This document shows positions 47,210-55,567 of a stretch of DNA of 64,000 nt, one piece after another. This DNA comes from Sphingopyxis sp. USTB-05 (GTDB lineage: Bacteria > Pseudomonadota > Alphaproteobacteria > Sphingomonadales > Sphingomonadaceae), in the NCBI RefSeq assembly GCF_023822045.1, contig NZ_CP084712.1, forward strand, positions 4,089,001 to 4,153,000, in the 5' to 3' direction. The notes under the pieces are model-generated. The model was not told the origin of the DNA, did no database searches, and saw only the letters and a list, made by a program, of their open reading frames with translations. The translations under genes and the position numbers were made by a program. Positions within the stretch are counted from its first letter, which is position 1, and the number at the start of each line of letters is the position of its first letter.

Positions 47210-49606
47210 TCAGAAGCCCATCGTAAAGCGGAGCGCCGCGCCCCGATCGTCGGGCATCGCGGCGATATGGCCCGGGTCCCGCCGCCACCAGCTATTCGCG
47301 ATCAATTCGCCGCCGAACAGGCCCATGGCATAGCTTGCCTCGACAACCAGTTCGCGGCCCGTCGGGGCGAGATTATATGTGCGGCGCCCGAAGTCGGTGC
47401 GACCGGTCGCATAGTCGTGCGCGACAGGGAGCATCAGGTCGATGCCGCCACGCGCGACGCGCAAGGGCTGGGCGAGACGGAGCGCGGCGCTGTCGCCGAC
47501 TTGCACCAGATTGGCCTTGGCAACGTCGAAGGAGAAGGCGGTCGACCAGAGTGCGCCGCCCGCGATCAAGCCTTGGTTGTCCGGCCGTGTCCACATCTGG
47601 CGCCAATTGGCCGCAATTTGCCAATCATCCTGCATATCGAGGAGGATGCCGGCGTCGCCGACGAGGCTGGTCGCGCCGCCAGCGCCGAACATCGGCCCAA
47701 GGCGGGCTCCGAGAAGACTGTCCGATTCGCGGAGCCAACTGGCGCCGAGCGCCGTCCGGACAGGACCAAAGCGGGCGTCCCATGCGGCGCCGACGCGCTG
47801 GTAGCGACTGTCGCGGCCCGAGCGGTAGCGGAGCAGTGGATCGTCCTGCCAACGCGAGCCCGAGACCCATCCATTTTCCAGAATGAGATTAACATATTGA
47901 TTATTAATGATATTATAGCGAATCATCGTGCCGATGCCAGGGCTGGCGGCAAAGCCGAGCCCCTCGTTCGCTGCGTCACCGATGAGCATGGCATGGCCGC
48001 TGTCGCCGCGCTCACCCGCGAGCAGGCCGCCGGCGCTGCGACCCGCCGCAAACCCGATCCGCGTGCGCGCGTCGAAGCGCGTCATCACCGAGGCCGCGAG
48101 GGTACGCGCACGCTGCGCATCGTAGAAAGAGAGGCCGGCGAGTGCATCGGTGCCGCCCGTGCCCGGCGCGACGACAAGCGAAAGCGCGAGCGACGAGTTG
48201 GCGGCGCTTTGCTGGCGTATCAGCCCGCCGATCGCGCCCGACAGCTTGAAGTCGGGCCGACGTGCAGCGAGCGAGCCGCCGAAATCCACATTGAAGGCGC
48301 GGCCGAAGCCATCGGTGACGAGACCCGTCGTTCCGATGCCGCCGGCATCGCCCATCGGACCGCCGAGCATTCCCAGCGGCGCGTCGAGAGCCACGGCGGT
48401 CGAAGTGCCCGCAAGCGCGGTAGCGCCCATCGGCTGGAATGCGCGCGCGATATCCAGAATGCCCTGGCCATAGACGGCGTCGTCGCCCGCCGCGCCCGCG
48501 TCGCGTGCCGACTGATAAAGGAGCGCGACGATCTGCTGGCTGGTAAGATTCGGAAAGGCCTGCGCGATCAGCGCGACGGCGCCCGCGACCTGCGGCGCCG
48601 CGAAACTGGTGCCATTGAGCACGAACACGAAATTGCCTTCGGTCTTGAGCGCGCCATTTTCATATGCGCAGCACACGCCTTCGCCGAGCGCGGTCAGGTA
48701 GGAGCCCGCATAGCCGCCCGCGCGATTGCTGAACCCCGAGATCGCCCCACGATCGTTCACCGCACCGGCAATGACGACGAGCCCGCCGCCGGCATCGCGA
48801 AGCCCCTGCGCAAAGCGATCGGGGTTGTTCGGATCATTGCCGTTCGCGGTCGTGTCACCTTCGTTACCCGCCGAAACGATGACGATGATTCCCGCAGCGG
48901 TCGCGCGAGAGACCGCCGCGCGCAACGTCGCCCCGGGCGGGTCTTCGCCGCCGAGCGAGATGTTGACGACGCGCGCGCCCGCGCTGACCGCGCGGTCGAG
49001 ACCTGCGGCAATCGCCACTTCGGGAAAACGGCAGCCGCTCTCGTCGTTCGACGGATCCTCGCTCGCGCAGCTACCCGGCCGGTCGGCGCGCAGGACGAGC
49101 AGGCTGGCGTTGAAGGCGATGCCAAAGGTGCCGGCGTCATTCTTTCCGCCGAGCAGCACCTGTGCGACATTCGTCCCGTGGGTTCCTTCGCCGTTGATAC
49201 CGCGCGATCCCGCTACGTCGGCCGATTGCGCCGAAATGCGTCCGGCGAATTCGGGGCTGTCCTGATCGATCCCGTCGTCGATCACGCCCGCGAGGACACC
49301 CTGTCCGGTTGCCCCGGCCTGATAGGCGGTGATCGCGCCATGGAAATTGACCCCGTCGGACATGCGCGTTTCGGCAGTGTTGAAATTGCCCGTCGGCGGC
49401 GGGGTGGGAGTCGGGGTAGGGGTAGGGGTAGGGGTAGGGGTTGGCGTCGGCGTGGGAGCAGAGGGCGGGGCGGGGGTCGGCGAGGGGCGGGCCGCGCCGC
49501 CACCACCGCCGCATCCCGCCAGCGAAAGCGCGGCGATGCTGAGAAAAAGGGGCAAAGGCCGCCCGGCCACCCACCGGATGCTGTTGCGTCGGTTCGCGTC
49601 GGCCAT
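47210..49606 (-). CDS. lipid-anchored S8 subtilase with C-terminal barrel-like domain
   Basis: A 798-residue serine protease. Signal peptide and lipobox LAGC, lipidated Cys32; poly-Gly and a linker with nine consecutive Thr-Pro pairs (residues 52-69). Subtilisin domain at about 80-385 with triad Asp110 (VIDDGID), His143 (GTHGTNVA) and Ser334 (NGTSFAAP), and oxyanion Asn248 (SAGNEG). The C-terminal ~300 residues (from about 480) have alternating beta-strand pattern and end in RFTMGF with terminal Phe, resembling an autotransporter-like outer-membrane barrel. The combination of lipid anchor, protease and barrel recalls Neisseria NalP. Surface display is inference. Upstream of the amidohydrolase gene. 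Confidence 0.87.
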   Translation of the reverse strand: MADANRRNSIRWVAGRPLPLFLSIAALSLAGCGGGGGAARPSPTPAPPSAPTPTPTPTPTPTPTPTPTPPPTGNFNTAETRMSDGVNFHGAITAYQAGATGQGVLAGVIDDGIDQDSPEFAGRISAQSADVAGSRGINGEGTHGTNVAQVLLGGKNDAGTFGIAFNASLLVLRADRPGSCASEDPSNDESGCRFPEVAIAAGLDRAVSAGARVVNISLGGEDPPGATLRAAVSRATAAGIIVIVSAGNEGDTTANGNDPNNPDRFAQGLRDAGGGLVVIAGAVNDRGAISGFSNRAGGYAGSYLTALGEGVCCAYENGALKTEGNFVFVLNGTSFAAPQVAGAVALIAQAFPNLTSQQIVALLYQSARDAGAAGDDAVYGQGILDIARAFQPMGATALAGTSTAVALDAPLGMLGGPMGDAGGIGTTGLVTDGFGRAFNVDFGGSLAARRPDFKLSGAIGGLIRQQSAANSSLALSLVVAPGTGGTDALAGLSFYDAQRARTLAASVMTRFDARTRIGFAAGRSAGGLLAGERGDSGHAMLIGDAANEGLGFAASPGIGTMIRYNIINNQYVNLILENGWVSGSRWQDDPLLRYRSGRDSRYQRVGAAWDARFGPVRTALGASWLRESDSLLGARLGPMFGAGGATSLVGDAGILLDMQDDWQIAANWRQMWTRPDNQGLIAGGALWSTAFSFDVAKANLVQVGDSAALRLAQPLRVARGGIDLMLPVAHDYATGRTDFGRRTYNLAPTGRELVVEASYAMGLFGGELIANSWWRRDPGHIAAMPDDRGAALRFTMGF
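49400..49453 (-). repeat. 54-base tandem repeat encoding nine Thr-Pro pairs
   Basis: Nine hexanucleotide units on the minus strand, four of them identical (ACC CCT), encode the Thr-Pro tether of the subtilase. It has the same number of units as the repeat at 13708-13761 in the unrelated beta-helix lipoprotein. Confidence 0.85.
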
Positions 49607-49624
49607 CGCCGTTCCCCTGGCTTC

Positions 49625-49702
49625 GTCGTCCCGGCGAAGGCCGGGATCTCGACCTCTGGTCTTGATGCGCCGTTGAGATTCCCGCCTTCGCCGGGATGAC
49701 GG
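49625..49702. repeat. REP-like inverted pair, CCCGGCGAAGG type
   Basis: Two units in opposite orientation: GTCCCGGCGAAGGCCGGGAT starting near 49628 and its near-complement TTCCCGCCTTCGCCGGGATG ending near 49698. Each unit also folds on itself. This is a common alphaproteobacterial extragenic palindrome, located just upstream of the subtilase gene and of the HAD gene. Confidence 0.65.
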
Positions 49703-49801
49703 TCAAGATAACATCTTCGCATTTAGATCTATAGATATTGCCGTCCGGTAAAACGACCCAGCTTGCCCCTACGCACCCCAGCCTCTATGCGCCCGGCCAT
49801 C

Positions 49802-50476
49802 ATGCCCGCACTCGACCATATCGACAGCTGGATCTTCGATCTCGACAACACGCTCTATGCGCCGTCGGCGAAGCTGTTCGACCTGATCGACGAGCGCATG
49901 GGCGCCTTCATCATGCGGCTTCTGAACGTCGACGCGGTCGAGGCGCGGCGAGTCCAGAAGCAATATTTCCACGATCATGGCACGACGATGGCGGGGCTGA
50001 TGCGCCACCACGGTGTCGATCCAGAGGATTTTCTGGTCGACGTTCACGACATTGCGCTCGACCGGCTGACCGTCGATGCGCGGCTGCGCGCGGGGCTGGA
50101 ACGGCTGCCGGGGCGCAAGCTGATCTTCACCAACGCCGATGCCGATTACGCAGCGCGCGTGCTGGATGCACGCGGGATCGCGGACCTGTTCGACGGCATC
50201 TGCGACATCCGCGTCACGCGCTATACCCCGAAGCCCGAAGCCGCCGCCTATGACATGATGGTCGCTCACCTTGGCATTGATCCCGCAAAAAGCCTGTTCG
50301 TCGAGGATATGGCGCGCAATCTGACGCCCGCCAAAGCGCTCGGCATGACGACCGTCTGGCTGGACAATGGCAGCGAAAGCGGCCATCGCGACCACCTGCC
50401 CGAGCATGTCGATTTCCACGCGACCGACATCGCCGACTGGCTCGATACACTGCCATTACCTTGGGGAATTTCATGA
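49802..50476 (+). CDS. HAD family hydrolase, pyrimidine 5'-nucleotidase type
   Basis: A 224-residue HAD-superfamily phosphatase. Motif I FDLDNTLY with nucleophile Asp13 and Asp15; motif [16 protein letters not shown]; motif III Lys in [13 protein letters not shown]; motif [18 protein letters not shown]. The [20 protein letters not shown] cap region identifies the SDT1/PynN-like group that dephosphorylates pyrimidine nucleotides. ATG 49802 is taken; ATG 49787 in the same frame is possible. Its stop overlaps the dapD start by four bases, a conserved alphaproteobacterial pairing of unknown rationale. Confidence 0.88.
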   Translation: MPALDHIDSWIFDLDNTLYAPSAKLFDLIDERMGAFIMRLLNVDAVEARRVQKQYFHDHGTTMAGLMRHHGVDPEDFLVDVHDIALDRLTVDARLRAGLERLPGRKLIFTNADADYAARVLDARGIADLFDGICDIRVTRYTPKPEAAAYDMMVAHLGIDPAKSLFVEDMARNLTPAKALGMTTVWLDNGSESGHRDHLPEHVDFHATDIADWLDTLPLPWGIS

Positions 50477-51315
50477 GCACCGACCTGCAAGCCACAATCG
50501 AAGCCGCATGGGACGCCCGCGATACGCTGGGGCTGACGACGACGGGCGCGGTACGTGAGGCGGTCGAGACCGCGCTCGCAGGGCTCGACGACGGCAGCTA
50601 TCGTGTCGCGGCACGCGATGCGAGCGGGACGTGGCAGGTCAATCAGTGGTTGAAGAAGGCGGTGTTGCTGTCGTTCCGCCTCAACGACATGGAATTGATC
50701 GAAGGCGGGCCCGGCGGCGCGCGCTGGTGGGACAAGGTGCCCTCGAAATTCGCCGGCTGGGGCGAGAATCGTTTCCGTGACGCGGGCTTCCGCGCCGTTC
50801 CGGGTTCGATCGTCCGTCGCGGCGCCTATATCAGCAAGGGTGCAGTGCTGATGCCGAGCTTTGTCAACATCGGCGCCTATGTTGGCGAGGGGTCGATGGT
50901 CGATGCCTGGGCTACCGTCGGCAGTTGCGCGCAGATCGGCGCGAACGTCCACCTGTCGGGCGGCGCCGGGATCGGCGGCGTCCTGGAACCGCTGCAGGCA
51001 GGCCCGGTGGTGATCGAGGACGGCGCCTTCATCGGCGCGCGCGCCGAGGTTGCCGAGGGCGTGATCGTGCGCGAGGGCGCGGTGCTGTCGATGGGCGTCT
51101 ATCTCGGCGCCTCGACCAAGATCATCGACCGCGCGACGGGTGAGGTTTTCATCGGCGAAGTGCCGGCATATTCGGTCGTTGTGCCAGGGTCGCTGCCGGG
51201 CAAGCCGCTGCCCGACGGAACGCCGGGGCCGTCGCTCTATTGCGCGGTGATCGTCAAGCGTGTCGATGCGCAAACGCGCGCGAAGACCGGTATCAACGAG
51301 CTGCTGCGCGACTGA
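50473..51315 (+). CDS. dapD: 2,3,4,5-tetrahydropyridine-2,6-dicarboxylate N-succinyltransferase
   Basis: A 280-residue enzyme of the succinylase branch of lysine and diaminopimelate synthesis; uses succinyl-CoA. N-terminal helical domain (residues 1-100), then a left-handed beta-helix of hexapeptide repeats from [62 protein letters not shown] to [27 protein letters not shown], and a C-terminal strand region. ATG 50473 overlaps the HAD gene stop. Confidence 0.97.
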   Translation: MSTDLQATIEAAWDARDTLGLTTTGAVREAVETALAGLDDGSYRVAARDASGTWQVNQWLKKAVLLSFRLNDMELIEGGPGGARWWDKVPSKFAGWGENRFRDAGFRAVPGSIVRRGAYISKGAVLMPSFVNIGAYVGEGSMVDAWATVGSCAQIGANVHLSGGAGIGGVLEPLQAGPVVIEDGAFIGARAEVAEGVIVREGAVLSMGVYLGASTKIIDRATGEVFIGEVPAYSVVVPGSLPGKPLPDGTPGPSLYCAVIVKRVDAQTRAKTGINELLRD

Positions 51316-51405
51316 TTGCCCAACCGATGCTGCAAAATAGGGCGTCGCCACCGACGCTCGTCGACGGCTGCTGCCCGTTGGTAGACACAATATAACAAAA
51401 TAATC

Positions 51406-51424
51406 ATTGCGAATTATTCGCGAT
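51406..51424. promoter_or_regulatory. Fur-like operator before the second TonB receptor
   Basis: Near-perfect 19-base palindrome ATTGCGAA-TTA-TTCGCGAT (51406-51424; one mismatch between arms), 43 bases before the start codon of the receptor and immediately after a TATAAC -10-like element at 51391-51396. The shape agrees with alphaproteobacterial Fur boxes (TGCGAAT/ATTCGCA). It suggests iron repression. Confidence 0.55.
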
Positions 51425-51466
51425 TGGGGAGGCCCGCTGTTTCGATAGCGGCTGCGAGGGGGAATT

Positions 51467-53557
51467 ATGTCGGCCGTTTTTCACGGGTCATCGATTGTCG
51501 TTGCAGCGCTGCTGTCGGTCGCGCCCGCCGCGGCGCAGGAGCCCACCGGCGACGCGCCGCCCGCGATCCCGGTCCCGGTGAATGGCGCCGAACGTTATAC
51601 GCCCGCCGATTTCACGCGCTTCGCACCGCGCACCGCGCTCGACATGGTCGAAAAGGTGCCGGGTTTCCTTATCCTCACCGGCACCAACGGAGGCAACCGC
51701 GGACTGGGGGCAGCGACCGAGAATGTCCTGATCAACGGCGAGCGCATCGCGAACAAGTCGACCGACGCGCGCACCGCACTCGCACGAATCACCGCCGCCG
51801 AGGTCGCCTATATCGACATCGTCGACGGCGCCGGACTGAATGTGCCGGGGCTGACCGGACAGGTCGCGAATGTCGTGCTCGTCGCGGGCGCAGGGAGCGG
51901 CGGATTCAAGACGACCATCCGTTGGCAGCCCGAATGGCGCCCGCGGCTGGAGAAAAACTGGCTGAACGGCGAGATTTCGACGACGGGCAAGCTTGGCGGC
52001 ACGAATGTAACGCTGAGCCTGAAGAACGAGGCGCGACGTCAGGGGCATTGGGGCCCCGAACAGCGTTTCGACGGCAATGGCGACCTGCTGTTCGTGCGCG
52101 ACGAGTTCGGCCGCTACAACGCCGACCAGCCGCGCCTGTCGGCGGCGCTCGCACGCACGACCGCGAACGGCAACAAATGGAATTTCAATCTGGGCGGTCA
52201 GCTGGTCAACCTTGACGAACGGGTGGACGGGATTTCGGTTCAGCCCGGCGCCGGCACGGTGCGCGAGGCATTTCGGTTCACCGAAGACGAGCATAATTTC
52301 GATATCGGCGGCGATTACGAACTGGGGCTGGGCAAGGGGCGGCTGAAGCTGATCACCCTGTACCGCTTCGAGCACAGCCCGTTCGTCGACAGCTTCATCG
52401 TCGACCGTGAGATCGGCGGGCGGACGGGCGAGCGCTTCAAGCAAAGCGCCGACGAAGGCGAGTCGATCCTGCGCGGCGAATATAGCTGGCGCACCGGAGG
52501 GGGGACCGACTGGCAGGTCGCGCTGGAGGGCGCGTACAACACGCTCGACGTTGATTCCGAATTTGCGGTGCTGCAACCCGACGGCAGCTTCCTGCCCGTC
52601 ACCTTCGGCGGCGAGCGGACCAAGGTCGAGGAGAAGCGCGGCGAGGCGTCGCTGACATGGGGGCGCTCGCTCGCGTCGAATCTGACCGCGCAGGTCAATC
52701 TTGGCGCCGAATATAGCGAACTGACCTCGTCGGGCCCGGGCGGGCTGACGCGCCGCTTCATCCGGCCGAAGGGCAAGGTCGCGCTGGCGTGGAAGGTCGG
52801 CGGCAAGACGACGATCAACTGGTTCCTGCAGCGCCGCGTCGACCAGCTCGACTTTTTCGATTTCGCGAGCTCTGTCGACGTCGCGAACGGGCAAGGCAAT
52901 GGCGGCAACGGCCTGTTGGTGCCGCCGGTGCTCAATCGTACCGAGCTGGAATTCGTTCAGGACATGGGCGGGTGGGGCAATGCGTCGGTCGCCTTCGCTT
53001 ATGCCTATGCACAGGATCTGGTCGATCAGGTGCCATTGTCACCGACGACCGAGGGGCGCGGCAATCTGCCGCCTTCGCATCTCTATCGCATCAGTTCGAA
53101 GGCGACGCTTCTGCTCGACCGGCTGGGGTGGAAAGGCGCGCGGATCAACAGCGACGTCACCTGGCGCCGTAACCGCGTGCGCGACCCGCTCACCGGGCTG
53201 TGGCGCGACCAGAGCGGGGGGCAGGAATATGTCGTCGACCTCAGTCTGCGTCACGATATTCCCGGCACCGATCTGGCATGGGGCGGCGGCTATTTCGACG
53301 AACGCTACAGCCCGAATTTGCGGCTCAATGCGATCGAAAAGGAATATACCGACGGGCCGTTCGTCACCGCCTTTATCGAGCATAAGGATGTCGCGGGATT
53401 CACGGTAAAGCTGTCGTACCGCAACCTTGCGGGGATGAAGGACGGGTTCAACCGCACGGTGTTCGTCGACCGGCGCGACGGGCCGGTGGCCTTCAGCGAA
53501 CAAAGGCTGCGCAAGTTCGGGCGCTTTTTCCAGCTGACGGTGACGGGGACGCTTTAG
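51467..53557 (+). CDS. TonB-dependent receptor, probably iron-regulated
   Basis: A 696-residue outer-membrane receptor. Signal peptide ends at AAAQ (about residue 24). Plug domain with YTPADFTRFAPRTALDMVEKVPGFLIL, GAATENVLINGERIANKSTDARTALARITAAEVAYIDIVDG; barrel to the C-terminal RFFQLTVTGTL. A clear TonB box is not seen; the plug is shorter than usual and lacks the EIVVTG motif of the first receptor, so it may be an atypical member. The final residue is Leu rather than Phe. The Fur-like palindrome upstream points to iron or siderophore uptake. Stands alone downstream of dapD; ATG 51467 follows GAGGGGG. Confidence 0.87.
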   Translation: MSAVFHGSSIVVAALLSVAPAAAQEPTGDAPPAIPVPVNGAERYTPADFTRFAPRTALDMVEKVPGFLILTGTNGGNRGLGAATENVLINGERIANKSTDARTALARITAAEVAYIDIVDGAGLNVPGLTGQVANVVLVAGAGSGGFKTTIRWQPEWRPRLEKNWLNGEISTTGKLGGTNVTLSLKNEARRQGHWGPEQRFDGNGDLLFVRDEFGRYNADQPRLSAALARTTANGNKWNFNLGGQLVNLDERVDGISVQPGAGTVREAFRFTEDEHNFDIGGDYELGLGKGRLKLITLYRFEHSPFVDSFIVDREIGGRTGERFKQSADEGESILRGEYSWRTGGGTDWQVALEGAYNTLDVDSEFAVLQPDGSFLPVTFGGERTKVEEKRGEASLTWGRSLASNLTAQVNLGAEYSELTSSGPGGLTRRFIRPKGKVALAWKVGGKTTINWFLQRRVDQLDFFDFASSVDVANGQGNGGNGLLVPPVLNRTELEFVQDMGGWGNASVAFAYAYAQDLVDQVPLSPTTEGRGNLPPSHLYRISSKATLLLDRLGWKGARINSDVTWRRNRVRDPLTGLWRDQSGGQEYVVDLSLRHDIPGTDLAWGGGYFDERYSPNLRLNAIEKEYTDGPFVTAFIEHKDVAGFTVKLSYRNLAGMKDGFNRTVFVDRRDGPVAFSEQRLRKFGRFFQLTVTGTL

Positions 53558-53570
53558 TCCACGCCCAACC

Positions 53571-53663
53571 CGTCATTGCGAGCGAAGCGAAGCAATCCAG
53601 GGAGGTTTACACTACTCTGGATTGCCGCGTCCCCCGGCTTTCGCCGGGGTCTTCGCAATGACG
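53571..53663. repeat. REP-like element, CGTCATTGCGA type
   Basis: Outer arms CGTCATTGCGA (53571-53581) and TCGCAATGACG (53653-53663), inner arms GCAATCCAG and CTGGATTGC; the core contains GAAGCGAAGCAATCC. A widespread extragenic palindrome of alphaproteobacteria. It lies between the convergent ends of the receptor gene and gpmA and can function as a shared terminator. Confidence 0.8.
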
Positions 53664-53670
53664 AAGTCTA

Positions 53671-54357
53671 TTATTTCTCGCTGAGGTAATAACGCTCGCG
53701 CGCCGACAGATCGTCGTTCAGCTCATAAACGATCGGCTGGCCGGTCGGGATTTCGAGCCCGGTGATATCGGCGTCCGAAATGCCCGACAGATGCTTGACG
53801 AGCGCGCGCAGGCTGTTGCCGTGCGCCGAGATCAGAACGGTCTTGCCCGCGGCAAGCTGCGGCACGATCGCGGCTTCATAATAAGGCAGCACGCGCTCGA
53901 TAGTATCCTTCAGGCTTTCGGCCGAAGGAATATCGATGCCGGCATAGCGCGGATCGGTCGACAGGTCCCACGGCGAACCAGCTTCGAGCGGCGGCGGCGG
54001 GATATCGAAGCTGCGGCGCCAGATCTTGACCTGATCGTCGCCATGCTTCGCCGCAGTCTCGGCCTTGTCGAGCCCGGTGAGGCCACCATAATGACGCTCG
54101 TTGAGGCGCCAGTCCTTGGTGACGGGGAGCCATAAACGGCCCATCGCCTCGAGCGCGAGGTTCAAAGTCTTGATTGCGCGCGACTGGACCGAGGTGAAGC
54201 AGGTGTCGGGGGCGATGCCCTTCGCCTTCATCAGCTCGCCTGCGGCGACCGCTTCGGCGACGCCCTTTTCGGTGACATCGACATCCCACCAGCCGGTGAA
54301 GCGGTTTTCGAGATTCCACTGCGACTGGCCGTGACGGATGAGGATGAGCTGGGGCAT
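53671..54357 (-). CDS. gpmA: 2,3-bisphosphoglycerate-dependent phosphoglycerate mutase
   Basis: A 228-residue glycolytic enzyme interconverting 3- and 2-phosphoglycerate. The phosphohistidine is His9 in [64 protein letters not shown] and [20 protein letters not shown] complete the family pattern. It is divergent from hsp20 across 187 bases. Confidence 0.97.
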   Translation of the reverse strand: MPQLILIRHGQSQWNLENRFTGWWDVDVTEKGVAEAVAAGELMKAKGIAPDTCFTSVQSRAIKTLNLALEAMGRLWLPVTKDWRLNERHYGGLTGLDKAETAAKHGDDQVKIWRRSFDIPPPPLEAGSPWDLSTDPRYAGIDIPSAESLKDTIERVLPYYEAAIVPQLAAGKTVLISAHGNSLRALVKHLSGISDADITGLEIPTGQPIVYELNDDLSARERYYLSEK

Positions 54358-54425
54358 TTCGGATCCTTCGGATGGAGAGATGTGCCGCCCTTTAGCGCGG
54401 GTTTTCGCCGAACGCCAACCACCCT

Positions 54426-54452
54426 CTTGAAATGGTTTCGCCTGCTACCAGA
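54426..54452 (+). promoter_or_regulatory. possible heat-shock sigma factor (RpoH) promoter of hsp20
   Basis: A perfect RpoH-type -35 element CTTGAAA at 54426-54432. A -10 about 13 bases later (TACCAGAT, 54446-54453) is a poor match to the CCCCATNT consensus. Its location upstream of hsp20 and its thermometer supports the assignment. Confidence 0.4.
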
Positions 54453-54463
54453 TTGTCCTCATC

Positions 54464-54540
54464 CGGCCGCCGATACGGGGCCGGGTGGCGATCGCGGTTA
54501 CCGCCGCGGTCCCTGACTTCGCTTTTGAAAAGGAAGAAAG
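54464..54540 (+). promoter_or_regulatory. ROSE-like RNA thermometer in the hsp20 leader
   Basis: The 3' hairpin pairs CTTC-G-CTT (54517-54524) with AAG-GAAG (54530-54536), leaving G54521 bulged and a short loop; it sequesters the Shine-Dalgarno AAGGAAG. The anti-SD strand carries TTCGCTT, matching the UYGCU signature of ROSE elements, which also have an unpaired G opposite the Shine-Dalgarno. An upstream hairpin CGGCC (54464-54468) / GGCCG (54479-54483) and other GC-rich pairings fit the multi-stem ROSE layout. The start codon is eight bases beyond the Shine-Dalgarno. Confidence 0.75.
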
Positions 54541-54544
54541 ATCC

Positions 54545-55000
54545 ATGCGTAACAGTTTCGACTGGACCCCCTATCGCCGTTCGACCGTCGGTTTCGACCG
54601 CCTGTTCGATTTCCTCGAAACGGGCGGTTCGGGCGCCGAAAATTATCCGCCCTTCGACATTGAAAAGGTCGCCGACGATCATTTCCGCATCACCGTCGCG
54701 GTCGCCGGTTTCAAGTCGGACGAGATCGATATTACCGCGCAGCAGAATATGCTGACCGTCAGCGGCCGCAAGGCGCCGGTCGCCGAAGGCGAGGGGCGTC
54801 AGCTCCTCTATAGCGGGATTGCAACGCGCGCGTTCGAGCGCCGCTTTCAGCTTGCCGATTTCGTGCGCGTCGACAGCGCCGACCTGGCCGACGGGCTGCT
54901 CGTTATCGATCTGGTACGAGAAGTGCCTGAGGCGATGAAGCCGCACAAGATTGCGATCGGCGCCGCACAGCCGACGATCGTGGACAAGAAGGCCGCGTAA
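54545..55000 (+). CDS. small heat shock protein, Hsp20/IbpA type
   Basis: A 151-residue ATP-independent holdase chaperone. N-terminal STVGFDRLFDFLETG, alpha-crystallin domain from YPPFDIEKVADDHFRITVAVAGFKSDEIDITAQQNMLTVSGRK to DLADGLLVIDLVREVPEAMKP, and the C-terminal IAI anchor in HKIAIG that docks neighbouring subunits. Its leader carries a thermometer hairpin and a terminator follows 27 bases after the stop, so it forms a single-gene heat-shock unit. Confidence 0.95.
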   Translation: MRNSFDWTPYRRSTVGFDRLFDFLETGGSGAENYPPFDIEKVADDHFRITVAVAGFKSDEIDITAQQNMLTVSGRKAPVAEGEGRQLLYSGIATRAFERRFQLADFVRVDSADLADGLLVIDLVREVPEAMKPHKIAIGAAQPTIVDKKAA

Positions 55001-55021
55001 CAACGCCCCCTGAACAACCGA

Positions 55022-55058
55022 AAATACGGGGTCCGGAGTCCCTTCCGGGCCCCGTTTT
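55022..55058. terminator. intrinsic terminator after hsp20
   Basis: Stem CGGGGTCCGGA (55027-55037) with TCCGGGCCCCG (55044-55054), one G-T wobble, followed by TTTT on the plus strand and preceded by AAAAT, so it can also end the convergent GNAT transcript. Confidence 0.88.
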
Positions 55059-55093
55059 CATATGGACCGTTCGTCATTCCCGCGAATGAAGCG

Positions 55094-55567
55094 TCAGAGA
55101 ATACGCGTCATGAAGTGGCTGAACGGGTCAGGCCGGTAATCGGCGAATGGCTCGCACTCGACGAAACCATAACGCCGGTAAAGCGCGAGCGCGGGTTCGA
55201 ACGCCCCGCTCGATCCGGTTTCGAGACTGAGGCGTTCGAGACCCCGTTCGCTCGCGACCCCGATGATATGGTCGAGCATGTGCGCGGCAACGCCCTGCCG
55301 CAGAAAGGGTTCGGCGGTGCGCATCGACTTGATCTCGCCATGCGCGCTACCCAGCATCTTGAGTGCGCCGCAGCCTGCAAGCTCGTCGCCGCGGTGGATG
55401 GACCAGAAAGTCACCCCATCCGCGCGGAGGCCATCGAAGTCGAGGAAGTGGCAGCTTTCGGCCGGCGAATTCGCAAGCATGCCGGCGAAATGGACTTCGA
55501 GCAGCGCGCGGATGGCGGCGCCCGACAAATCATCCTCGACGATCCGCCAGGCGTCCGCCTTTCGCAT
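55094..55567 (-). CDS. GNAT family N-acetyltransferase
   Basis: A 157-residue acetyltransferase. The acetyl-CoA-binding region reads EIKSMRTAEPFLRQGVAAHMLDHIIGVASERGL (motif A, RxxGxA-like), followed by LETGSSGAFEPALALYRRYGFVECEPFADY typical of GNAT motif B. Substrate unknown. ATG 55567 shares one base with the stop of the M14 gene (TGATG), hence translational coupling; an in-frame start further upstream would overlap the M14 gene by 60 bases and is less likely. Confidence 0.88.
   Translation of the reverse strand: MRKADAWRIVEDDLSGAAIRALLEVHFAGMLANSPAESCHFLDFDGLRADGVTFWSIHRGDELAGCGALKMLGSAHGEIKSMRTAEPFLRQGVAAHMLDHIIGVASERGLERLSLETGSSGAFEPALALYRRYGFVECEPFADYRPDPFSHFMTRIL

Noticed and set aside
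47267..49699. Open frame of 810 codons opposite the subtilase
   Set aside because: Antisense to an intact catalytic triad; the frame has the codon-position pattern of a shadow.
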